Of a stretch of DNA of 64,000 nucleotides, positions 1 through 6,764 are shown in pieces. The first letter of the stretch is position 1. Every line of letters starts with the position of its first letter. Position numbers and translations under genes: made by a program. Source of the stretch: Streptomyces katrae (GTDB lineage: Bacteria > Actinomycetota > Actinomycetes > Streptomycetales > Streptomycetaceae); NCBI RefSeq assembly GCF_000717655.1, contig NZ_JNZY01000010.1:62001-126000 (forward strand), in the 5' to 3' direction. The notes under the pieces were generated by a model. That model was given only the letters and a program-made list of their open reading frames with translations, made no database searches and was not told where the DNA came from.

Positions 1-180
1 GAGGCGGAGGAGGGCGCGGCCGGGCTCTCGTCGGCGAGGCGCCGACCGGACATCGGCGTTGCGAACACGTACGAGACGCAATCCGCCGACGCCGTCGCCC
101 GGGGCGAGCAGCACTGCGGCGACGGCACGCACGCGACGGGCCTGGCGGCCCTGCGGGAACGGTTCGTGCGGCAGCGCCGT
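1..180. other. left-edge sequence, no gene called
   Basis: This stretch lies beyond the stop codon of the DeoR-type gene and reaches the window edge. Several frames are open because of the GC content, but none has a convincing start, ribosome binding site or recognisable protein motif. A minus-strand gene continuing off the edge is possible. I call nothing here. Confidence 0.3.
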
Positions 181-969
181 CTACACCCGTCGTACTTCGA
201 CTCCCGACGCTTCGAACTCCGCCGTCACCGCGTCCGACAGGCCCGTGTCCGTCACCAGCACGTCCACCGACTGCGTCGGGCAGATGCGGGCGAAGGCGCG
301 GACCGCGAGTTTGCTGGAGTCCGCCGCGATGACCACCCGGCGGGCCCGTTCGCACAGCAGGCGGTTCATCGCGGCCTCGTCCTCGTGGCGGGTCGCCGCG
401 CCGTCCGCCGGGTCGAAGGCGTCCACGCCGACGACCGCCGTGTCCATCGTGAGCTGGCCCAGCACCTGCTGGGCCAGCGGGCCGGTCAGCTCGTACGACT
501 GGGGGCGGGCCACCCCGCCCGTCAGGACGATCTTGAACTGCGGTCTGATGACGAGCTCGCCCGCGATGTTGAGCGCGTTGGTCACCACCGTCAGCGCCGG
601 CGAGCCCGTCGCCAGGTCAGGGCGGCCGGCCAGGGCACGGGCCACCTCCGTGGTCGTCGTGCCGCCGGTCAGGCCGATCACCTCGCCCGGCGTGATCAGC
701 TCCGCCACCGCCTCGCTGATGCGCTGCTTCTCCGCGGCGCGGCGGGACGTCCGGTAGCGCAGGGGGAGTTCGTACGAGACGCCGTGGACCACCGCGCCGC
801 CGCGCGTGCGGACCAGCAGCTGCTGCTCGGCCAGCTGGTCGAGGTCGCGGCGGATGGTCGCGGCGGACACGCCGAGGGCCTCCGCCGCCGGCTCGACCTC
901 CACCTCGCCCCGCTCCACCAGCAGATCCAGCAGCGTCTGCCAGCGCTCCTTGCGGGTCATGGACCCCAC
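181..969 (-). CDS. DeoR/GlpR-family transcriptional repressor
   Basis: The 262-residue protein has the two-part DeoR layout. An N-terminal winged helix-turn-helix (about residues 10-58, containing VSAATIRRDLDQL) is followed by a DeoR sensor domain of the sugar-phosphate isomerase fold, with the phosphate-loop-like run GLTGGTTTTEVA near residue 99, GVDAF near 182 and ADSSK near 217. Such proteins repress sugar catabolic operons and release DNA on binding a phosphorylated sugar. The gene is divergent from the SIS isomerase/aldolase pair, so that operon is its likely target. A GTG start at 969 has a GAGGGGG sequence about 9 nt upstream. An ATG three codons later (960) is the alternative. Confidence 0.9.
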   Translation of the reverse strand: MGSMTRKERWQTLLDLLVERGEVEVEPAAEALGVSAATIRRDLDQLAEQQLLVRTRGGAVVHGVSYELPLRYRTSRRAAEKQRISEAVAELITPGEVIGLTGGTTTTEVARALAGRPDLATGSPALTVVTNALNIAGELVIRPQFKIVLTGGVARPQSYELTGPLAQQVLGQLTMDTAVVGVDAFDPADGAATRHEDEAAMNRLLCERARRVVIAADSSKLAVRAFARICPTQSVDVLVTDTGLSDAVTAEFEASGVEVRRV

Positions 970-1044
970 GGCGTTCGACCCCCTCGGGTGTGCTCCATCG
1001 GCCTACGCGTCGACATTAACTCAGGAGATCAACCCCCTGGGTGC

Positions 1045-1074
1045 TTGAAGTTGCGTGAAATGGGCCGCTACCTT
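1045..1074 (+). promoter_or_regulatory. candidate sigma-70-like promoter of the SIS/aldolase operon
   Basis: TTGAAG (1045-1050) and TACCTT (1069-1074) are separated by 18 nt and lie about 36 nt before the SIS start codon, in the gap divergent from the DeoR gene. This is a visual match only. No clear DeoR operator was resolved. Confidence 0.3.
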
Positions 1075-1109
1075 GCAGGAAACTGCACCCACCAGGCCAG
1101 GGAGCCACC

Positions 1110-2012
1110 ATGAGCCACGTCGCGTACGAGTTGGGCACTCAGCCCGAGTGCTGGGAGCGGGCCGCCGAACTGGCTCCGGTCCAGCGGGCGTTGCTGCCGC
1201 AGCCGGGGGAGCGTACCGCGATCGTCGGGTGCGGGACCTCGTACTACATGGCCCAGGCGGCCGCAGCCCTGCGCGAGGAGGCGGGCCAGGGGGAGACCGA
1301 CGCGTTTCCCGCCTCCGAGTTCCCCCGGCACCGCCGCTACGACCGGGTCGTCGCGCTGACCCGGTCCGGCACCACCACCGAGGTGCTGGACCTGCTGGCC
1401 GGGCTGCGGGACGCGGGTGTGCGGACGACCGCCGTCATCGGGGATCCGGCGACGCCGGTGATGACCCTCGCCGACGAGCTCGTCGTCCTCGACTTCGCCG
1501 ACGAGCAGTCCGTCGTGCAGACCCGCTTCGCGACCACCGCCCTGACCCTGCTCCGTGCCCACGTAGGCCGGCACACCTCGGCGGCCGTCGCCGACGCGCG
1601 CACCGCGCTCGCCGAGCCGCTGCCCGAACAGGCCGCGGGCCGCGGGCAGTTCACCTTCCTCGGCCGTGGCTGGAGCGTGGGCCTGGCGAACGAGGCCGCG
1701 CTGAAGATGCGGGAGGCCTCCCTTTCCTGGTCCGAGTCGTATCCGGCGATGGAGTACCGGCACGGGCCGATCAGCGTGACCGGGCCCGGCACCCTCACCT
1801 GGTCGCTCGGCGAGGCCCCCGAGGGGCTCGCCGAGCAGGTGCGGGCCACCGGCGGCCAGTGGGTGGCCGGGCGGCTCGACCCGCTCGCCGAGCTGGTACG
1901 GGTCCACCGGCTGGCGATCGCCGTCGCGGCCCACCAGGACCTGGATCCGGACCGGCCGCGGAACCTGACCCGCTCCGTGATCCTCACCGCCGGCGAGGAG
2001 GCGGTCCGATGA
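1110..2012 (+). CDS. SIS-domain sugar isomerase/deaminase (AgaS-like)
   Basis: This 300-residue protein consists of two SIS (sugar isomerase) half-domains. The first contains IVGCGTSYYMAQ and the phosphate-binding run ALTRSGTTTEV. The second contains FLGRGWSVGLANEAALKMRE and SYPAMEYRHGPIS, as in the isomerase half of GlmS and in AgaS. The family isomerises or deaminates amino-sugar phosphates in the cytoplasm. The stop overlaps the start of the class II aldolase (ATGA), so the two are translationally coupled. With the DeoR gene this suggests an amino-sugar or ketose-phosphate route: isomerase/deaminase, then retro-aldol cleavage. No kinase or transporter for the pathway is in view. Start ATG is preceded by GGGAG. 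Confidence 0.85.
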   Translation: MSHVAYELGTQPECWERAAELAPVQRALLPQPGERTAIVGCGTSYYMAQAAAALREEAGQGETDAFPASEFPRHRRYDRVVALTRSGTTTEVLDLLAGLRDAGVRTTAVIGDPATPVMTLADELVVLDFADEQSVVQTRFATTALTLLRAHVGRHTSAAVADARTALAEPLPEQAAGRGQFTFLGRGWSVGLANEAALKMREASLSWSESYPAMEYRHGPISVTGPGTLTWSLGEAPEGLAEQVRATGGQWVAGRLDPLAELVRVHRLAIAVAAHQDLDPDRPRNLTRSVILTAGEEAVR

Positions 2013-2845
2013 GCCTCGTCTCCGCCGGGACGCTCGTCCTCGAGGCGGCGGCCGCGGGCCGCGCCGTCGCCGCGTTCAACATCATCACCCTGGAACACGC
2101 CGAGGCCGTCGTCGCCGGGGCGGAACGGGCGGGCCTTCCGGTCATCCTGCAACTGAGCGAGAACGCCGTGAAGTTCCGCGGCGGGCAGCTGCTGCCCATC
2201 TCGCGCGCCGCCGCCGCCTGCGCGGAGGCCGCCGGGATCCCGGTCGGCCTGCACCTGGACCACGTCAAGAGCCCCGACCTGCTCCGGCAGGCCGCGGACG
2301 CCGGGTTCAGCTCGGTGATGTACGACGCCGCGCAGCTCCCCTACGCGGAGAACCTGGAGGCCACCCGCTCCGCGGCCGACTGGGCGCACGCCAACGGGCT
2401 GTGGGTCGAGGCCGAGCTGGGAGAGGTCGGCGGGAAGAACGGCGCCGCCCCGCTCGACCCGCACGCGCCCGGTGCCCGTACCGACCCGGAGGAGGCCCGC
2501 CGGTTCGTGGCCGACTCCGGTGTCGATGCGCTGGCCGTGGCGATCGGCAGCAGCCACGCGATGACCAGCCGCACCGCCGCGCTGGACCACGCGCTGCTCG
2601 CCCGGCTGGCGAAGACCGTGGACGTGCCGCTGGTGCTGCACGGCTCCTCGGGCCTGCCGGACGCGGAGCTCGCGGCGGCGGTCGCGGGCGGCATCCGCAA
2701 GGTCAACATCGGTACCGCGCTGAACCTGGCCATGACCGAGGCCATCCGCACCCACCTGACCCCGGCCGACCCGCGCCCGTACCTGACGGCGGCCCGTACG
2801 GCGATGGCGGCGACGGCCGCGGCGATGATCACGGCACTGAACTGA
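2009..2845 (+). CDS. class II ketose-bisphosphate aldolase (KbaY/GatY/FbaA family)
   Basis: A 278-residue zinc-dependent aldolase, close to the usual family length. HLDH (82-85) supplies the catalytic Asp84 and zinc ligand His85. EAELGEVGG (from 134), SSH (181-183) and LHGSSG (from 210) carry the remaining acid and zinc ligands, and KVNIGT (231-236) is the phosphate and K+ site. It would split a ketose 1,6-bisphosphate into dihydroxyacetone phosphate and an aldehyde phosphate. Substrate (fructose versus tagatose bisphosphate) cannot be read from sequence, but the AgaS-like partner favours tagatose-type. The start is chosen at the ATGA overlap with the upstream gene; an open frame extends much farther upstream but is only a shadow. 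Confidence 0.9.
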   Translation: MSLVSAGTLVLEAAAAGRAVAAFNIITLEHAEAVVAGAERAGLPVILQLSENAVKFRGGQLLPISRAAAACAEAAGIPVGLHLDHVKSPDLLRQAADAGFSSVMYDAAQLPYAENLEATRSAADWAHANGLWVEAELGEVGGKNGAAPLDPHAPGARTDPEEARRFVADSGVDALAVAIGSSHAMTSRTAALDHALLARLAKTVDVPLVLHGSSGLPDAELAAAVAGGIRKVNIGTALNLAMTEAIRTHLTPADPRPYLTAARTAMAATAAAMITALN

Positions 2846-2857
2846 CCGTAGGCGTGC

Positions 2858-2903
2858 AAAGGGTGGTAAATGCCCTGGTCAATAGGGCGGCAAACCACCC
2901 TTT
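2858..2903 (+). terminator. nested hairpin after the aldolase operon
   Basis: AAAGGGTGGT (2858-2867) pairs perfectly with ACCACCCTTT (2894-2903). Inside it GCCCT (2872-2876) pairs with AGGGC (2884-2888). It lies 13 nt past the aldolase stop codon, a natural place for a terminator. The right arm ends in TTT followed by CC. Confidence 0.55.
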
Positions 2904-2926
2904 CCGGTGCGTCGGAAGAACCGTTT

Positions 2927-2955
2927 GATCACGCTCGCGGCCCCCTAGCGTGATC
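2927..2955. promoter_or_regulatory. 9-bp inverted repeat upstream of a secreted-protein gene
   Basis: GATCACGCT and AGCGTGATC form perfect arms separated by 11 nt, 41 nt before the start of the 116-residue secreted protein. Spacing and position suit a regulator binding site. A hairpin in the leader is the alternative. Confidence 0.45.
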
Positions 2956-2995
2956 ACCATCGCCTTCCGCGCAGCCATCCGAAAGGGAAGCCCCC

Positions 2996-3346
2996 ATGCG
3001 CCTTCGTGCCGCCGTGGTCGCCGCCGCCAGCGCCCTCACCCTCCTCGTCGCCGTTCCCGGCTCCGCCACCGCCGCCACGGGCGAGTTCGGCTACTCGTAC
3101 GTCGGCCTGGACGGGGAGCCGCGACAGGAGCGGCTCTTGGACCCGGAGAGCGACGAGTGCGTCGCCATCCCCGAGGTCGCCGACCCGAACTCCTCCGAGC
3201 CGGCCTTCTCCCCGCGCAACCGGACCGGCGCCGTCGCACGGGTTTTCACCAACGCCGACTGCACGGGCGACCACTTCGACCTGCGCGCGTTCACCGGCCA
3301 CGGCTCGGAACGGCTCAAGCTGCGCTCGGTCGTCTTCCTTCCCTGA
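2996..3346 (+). CDS. small secreted protein of unknown function
   Basis: A 116-residue protein with a clear Sec signal: MRLR, a hydrophobic stretch to about residue 21, and a likely cut after SATA/A near residue 27. The mature part of about 90 residues has two cysteines (in DECVAI and NADCTG) that could form one disulphide, and it ends in RLKLRSVVFLP. The short FTNADCTG...FDLRAFTG pattern recalls small beta-sandwich inhibitor-like exported proteins of streptomycetes, but I do not recognise a named family. ATG is preceded by GAAAGGGAAG. A 9-bp inverted repeat lies upstream. Confidence 0.75.
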   Translation: MRLRAAVVAAASALTLLVAVPGSATAATGEFGYSYVGLDGEPRQERLLDPESDECVAIPEVADPNSSEPAFSPRNRTGAVARVFTNADCTGDHFDLRAFTGHGSERLKLRSVVFLP

Positions 3347-3361
3347 CCGGGCCCGTGAGGG

Positions 3362-4150
3362 TCAGCGGGGGGTGAGCCGGGCCCGGTGGCACGAGAGGGA
3401 GTGCCACCGGGCCCGGTCCGGTGTCGCGCCCCGGTCCAGGGTGCGGCGGGCCTCGATCGCGGTGACGTGGCGGTCGGTGGACAGGCACAGGAGGACGAAC
3501 AGGCCGGTGTGCGTGGGCTCGACGGTCTCCTCGTAGTACCACTCGGCCGTGACGGTCCGCCGGTCGGCCAGGAACGGGCGCTGCAGGAAGTCCTGTACGT
3601 CGAGGGGGAAGTGCCCGAGCACCCCCTGTGCCTCCGGCGGGTCCAGGACCAGCCGCTCCACCGGTGCGCCGGGCCGGCCGGGTGCGGCCGAGCCGCCGCC
3701 CGCCTGCGCGGGCCGCCCGTCGAAGGAGCGGGTCAGCAGCGACCCGGGCTCCACCCGGACCCGCTCGCCCCGGTGCTCCTGCGCGCGGCCGTTGCGGTAC
3801 ACCGGCTGGACCCGGCACAGCCCCCGGTCTCCGAACACCACCGCGAACGGGGCGCCGTCGTCGTAGACCCGGGCCCACCACACCAGGGACCGGCCCGCCT
3901 TCTCCAGCGTCTTGGCGCGTACGTCGCCCGGCAGCAGCTCCCAGCACCCCTCGCGGGCGGGGACCCCGGGGTCGACGGGCAGGGCTCCCGGCTCGTGGAT
4001 CTGGGTCACGCCCCCGGAGAGCTCCGGCCGGGTGGCGGGCAGGCGGTCCGTGCGTACGGGGCCGGCGGGCGGGCGGTCGCCGGGCATCCGGTCCCGGCGC
4101 TCCGGCATCCGGTCCCGGCCGGCGGACTCCTGCTCCCAGGCCCTGTCCAT
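3362..4150 (-). CDS. hypothetical cytoplasmic protein, 262 aa
   Basis: No family is recognised. The first 60 residues are low-complexity and rich in Arg, Pro and Asp (DRMPERRDRMPGDRPP). The rest looks folded, with aromatic-rich stretches such as LVWWARVYDDGAPFAVVFGDRG and TAEWYYEETVEPTHTG. There is no signal peptide or membrane segment. It is convergent with the small secreted protein gene (15 bp gap) and divergent from the acyl-CoA dehydrogenase. Strong codon bias and absence of a better frame on the other strand support it as real. Confidence 0.6.
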   Translation of the reverse strand: MDRAWEQESAGRDRMPERRDRMPGDRPPAGPVRTDRLPATRPELSGGVTQIHEPGALPVDPGVPAREGCWELLPGDVRAKTLEKAGRSLVWWARVYDDGAPFAVVFGDRGLCRVQPVYRNGRAQEHRGERVRVEPGSLLTRSFDGRPAQAGGGSAAPGRPGAPVERLVLDPPEAQGVLGHFPLDVQDFLQRPFLADRRTVTAEWYYEETVEPTHTGLFVLLCLSTDRHVTAIEARRTLDRGATPDRARWHSLSCHRARLTPR

Positions 4151-4263
4151 GCGTCCCCCCTGGTTCCCTGAACTCCCTCACCGCGCCCGCCCATTGTCGG
4201 GTACGGGTCCGCGCCCCGTCGGCGGTCCGCGGAATCGGCGGCCCGCGGGTCCTTCCCCCTTCT

Positions 4264-4277
4264 TGGAACACGTTCTA
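4264..4277. promoter_or_regulatory. KstR-like box upstream of acyl-CoA dehydrogenase
   Basis: TGGAACACGTTCTA matches the published KstR operator consensus TNNAACNNGTTNNA at every fixed position. It lies 55 nt upstream of the GTG start of the acyl-CoA dehydrogenase. KstR is the TetR-family repressor of sterol catabolism in mycobacteria and rhodococci. A related repressor acting here is inference. Confidence 0.5.
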
Positions 4278-4332
4278 CTCTGTGCGCCGCCACCACAGCG
4301 ACCGGCTGGGCCGCGAGACACCCGGAGGGGCC

Positions 4333-5523
4333 GTGCACCTCGAATACACGCCTGAGCAGCAGCAGTTGCGCACCGAGCTGCGCGCCTACTTCGCCGAGCT
4401 CGTGCCGCAGGACGTCTACGCCCGCTACGAGGACCCGGCCGCGCAGAAGCGCTTCTACCGGGAGACCATCCGCAAGCTCGGCGCCGACGGCTGGCTCGGG
4501 GTCGGCTGGCCCAAGGAGTACGGCGGCCGCGGGATGTCCCCGATGGACCAGTTCATCTTCTTCGACGAGGCCGCGCAGGCCGTCGTACCGCTGCCGCTGA
4601 TGGCGCTCAACACCGTCGGGCCGACCATCATGCAGTTCGGCACCGACGAGCAGAAGGCGTACTTCCTGCCGAAGATCCTGGCCGGCGAGATCGACTTCGC
4701 CATCGGCTACAGCGAACCGGACGCCGGCACCGACCTCGCCGCGCTCAAGTGCAAGGCCGTCCGCGAGGGCGACGAGGAGACCGGCACGTACGTGGTCAAC
4801 GGGCAGAAGATCTGGACCACCAACGGCGACACCGCCGACTGGGTCTGGCTCGCCGTCCGCACCGACCCGGACGCCCCCGCGCACAAGGGGATCACCATGC
4901 TCCTGGTGCCCACCTCCGACCCGGGGTACTCGTGCACCCTGATCAACACCCTCGCCTCGCACGACACCACCGCAAGCCACTACGAGGACATCCGGGTCCC
5001 CGCGAACCGCCGCGTCGGGCAGGAGAACAAGGGCTGGCGCCTGATCACCAACCAGCTCAACCACGAGCGCGTCACCCTGGCCGCCCACGGCACCATGGCC
5101 ATCCGGGCCCTGCACGACGTACAGCGCTGGGCCGCCGGGACCAAGCTCGCCGACGGCCGCCGCGTCATCGACCTCTCCTGGGTCCGCGGCCGCCTGGCCC
5201 GCACCCACGCCCGGCTCGACGCGATGAAGCTGCTCAACTGGCAGATGGTCAACGCCGTCCAGGACGGCACCCTGACCCCGCAGGACGCCTCCGCCGTCAA
5301 GGTGTACGGCTCCGAGGCCCGCAGGGACGCGTACGCCTGGCTGATGGAGGTGGTCGGCGCGGCCGGCTCCCTCAAGGACGGCTCCGCGGGCGCGGTCCTC
5401 CACGGCGAGCTCGAACGCGGCTACCGCAGCGCCGTGATCTTCACCTTCGGTGGCGGGAACAACGAGATCCAGCGCGAGATCATCTCCTGGATCGGCCTGG
5501 GCATGCCCCGCGTCCGCCGTTGA
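4333..5523 (+). CDS. acyl-CoA dehydrogenase (FadE family)
   Basis: A 396-residue flavoprotein with the usual three-part acyl-CoA dehydrogenase fold. YSEPDAGTDLAAL (126-138) and WTTNGDTADW (161-170) are the substrate and FAD-binding beta-domain signatures, and FTFGGGNNEIQREII lies near the C-terminus. It would oxidise an acyl-CoA to the 2-enoyl-CoA with FAD. Many actinobacterial steroid FadE proteins work as pairs of different subunits, but this gene stands alone, so it is either homomeric or its partner is elsewhere. The start is a GTG at 4333 with GGAGGGG 3 nt upstream; the open frame reaches back to 3628 but lacks family sequence there. A KstR-like box upstream suggests sterol or fatty-acid control. 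Confidence 0.93.
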   Translation: MHLEYTPEQQQLRTELRAYFAELVPQDVYARYEDPAAQKRFYRETIRKLGADGWLGVGWPKEYGGRGMSPMDQFIFFDEAAQAVVPLPLMALNTVGPTIMQFGTDEQKAYFLPKILAGEIDFAIGYSEPDAGTDLAALKCKAVREGDEETGTYVVNGQKIWTTNGDTADWVWLAVRTDPDAPAHKGITMLLVPTSDPGYSCTLINTLASHDTTASHYEDIRVPANRRVGQENKGWRLITNQLNHERVTLAAHGTMAIRALHDVQRWAAGTKLADGRRVIDLSWVRGRLARTHARLDAMKLLNWQMVNAVQDGTLTPQDASAVKVYGSEARRDAYAWLMEVVGAAGSLKDGSAGAVLHGELERGYRSAVIFTFGGGNNEIQREIISWIGLGMPRVRR

Positions 5524-5576
5524 GGGGTGTGGCCGGCGATACTCCGGGAGCACTTCCCCAGCGGGAGACCGTACCC

Positions 5577-5657
5577 GTGAAGATCGACACCATCGCGTCC
5601 GGCGGTGGCGGCATCCACGGCTCGACGCACGACCAGCCCGGCGAACCGGCCGCCTGA
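5577..5657 (+). CDS. possible 26-residue peptide downstream of the acyl-CoA dehydrogenase
   Basis: A GTG at 5577 follows GCGGGAGA by 8 nt and opens a 26-codon frame (VKIDTIASGGGGIHGSTHDQ, then PGEPAA). It has a Gly-rich core, one Ile-His-Gly and an acidic tail. It is in the same orientation as the acyl-CoA dehydrogenase, 53 nt after its stop. No maturation enzyme that would make it a RiPP precursor is nearby. It may be a real small protein or a chance frame. Confidence 0.25.
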   Translation: MKIDTIASGGGGIHGSTHDQPGEPAA

Positions 5658-5749
5658 CCCGTCGCACCCCTGCTCCGGTCCGCCGCGCCTCGGTAGGCTG
5701 GAGCAGAGGGCGGCCGAGCGCCGCCCCGGCACGCGGGGCACGGGAGACG

Positions 5750-5794
5750 TACGGGAGTCACGGGCGATACGGGACGTACGGGAGGTACGGGCAT
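5750..5794 (+). repeat. five degenerate 9-bp tandem units (TACGGGNNN)
   Basis: TACGGGAGT, CACGGGCGA, TACGGGACG, TACGGGAGG and TACGGGCAT run head to tail directly into the start codon of the DUF2236 gene, so the ribosome binding region is built from the repeat. Function is unknown. Slippage could alter translation. Confidence 0.5.
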
Positions 5795-6731
5795 GGCCGC
5801 GACCCGGGGGAGCGCACCCACGCCGCCCGAGCGAGGGAGCGGGCCGACCCCGCCCGGGGCCGACCCCGGGCTCTACGGGCCCGCGTCCGTCACCTGGCAG
5901 TGCCACGGCGACCCGATCATGTGGATCGCCGGAGTCCGTGCGCTCTACCTCCAGGCCCTGCACCCCCGAGCGGTCCGCGGGGTCGTCGCGAACAGCGACT
6001 TCCGCTCCGATGCCTGGGGCCGGCTCTTCCGTACCGCCGATTTCGTCGGCACCATCACCTACGGCACCACCGAGGCCGCCGAGCGCGCCGGCGCCCGCGT
6101 CCGCCGGATCCACCGGAGCCTGTCCGCCACCGACCCCGCCACCGGCGAGCGGTTCCCCGTCGACGACCCCGAGCTGCTGCTCTGGGTGCACTGCGCGCAG
6201 ATCGACAGCTTCCTGCACATCCTGCGCCGCTCCGGGGTCCCCCTCACCGCCGCCCAGGCCGACCGCTACGTCGACGAGAACCGTGTCAACGCCCGCTTGG
6301 TCGGCCTCGATCCGGCGCACGTGCCGGCCGGCACGTCAGCCCTCGCCGCGTACTTCGAGAAGGTCCGCCCCGAGCTCGCCGCCGGACCCGACGCCCGCGC
6401 CGTGGTCGCCTTCCTGCGGAGCCCGCCCACCCCTGCCCTCCTCATCCCTGGCCGAAACCTGCTGTGGCGCCCGGTCGCGGAACTGGCCTACGGTTCCCTC
6501 CCCGGCTACGCGCACCGGCTGTACGGCCGGGCGGCTCCGCCGGCGCCCGTCATCACTCGTCGCCTGCGCCTCACCGGTACCCTGCTGCGCAGCATTCCCG
6601 CAGGTCTGCGGTGGCAGCTGCCGCCAGGTCACATCTTGAAAGCGATGCGCCGCATGGGCCCCGGCAGTCGCCCCTCGGCGTACACACTGCGTACATCAGC
6701 GGCCATACTGGACCGGCCGGGGAGGGCGTAG
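5793..6731 (+). CDS. oxygenase MpaB-like / DUF2236 protein
   Basis: A 312-residue member of the DUF2236 family, which includes latex-clearing protein Lcp and fungal MpaB. These are heme-associated oxygenases of hydrophobic terpenoid chains. Typical early motifs are WQCHGDPIMWIAGVRALYLQALHPRAV (residues about 35-60, with likely heme ligands among its His residues) and the later LLLWVHCAQIDSF and YVDENRVNARLVG. The N-terminal 25 residues are low-complexity. There is no signal peptide, so it should act in the cytoplasm or at the membrane. The true substrate is unknown. Start ATG 5793 follows GGGAGG within a 9-bp repeat tract. It is followed 33 nt later by the kinase gene on the same strand. Confidence 0.8.
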   Translation: MAATRGSAPTPPERGSGPTPPGADPGLYGPASVTWQCHGDPIMWIAGVRALYLQALHPRAVRGVVANSDFRSDAWGRLFRTADFVGTITYGTTEAAERAGARVRRIHRSLSATDPATGERFPVDDPELLLWVHCAQIDSFLHILRRSGVPLTAAQADRYVDENRVNARLVGLDPAHVPAGTSALAAYFEKVRPELAAGPDARAVVAFLRSPPTPALLIPGRNLLWRPVAELAYGSLPGYAHRLYGRAAPPAPVITRRLRLTGTLLRSIPAGLRWQLPPGHILKAMRRMGPGSRPSAYTLRTSAAILDRPGRA

Positions 6732-6764
6732 GACGTAGCACGACAACGGGGGCGGCTTTAAGAC

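Noticed and set aside
3628..4332. N-terminal extension of the acyl-CoA dehydrogenase frame
   Set aside because: The extension is Pro/Arg-rich, overlaps a minus-strand gene and lacks family sequence; the GTG with GGAGGGG at 4333 is the better start.
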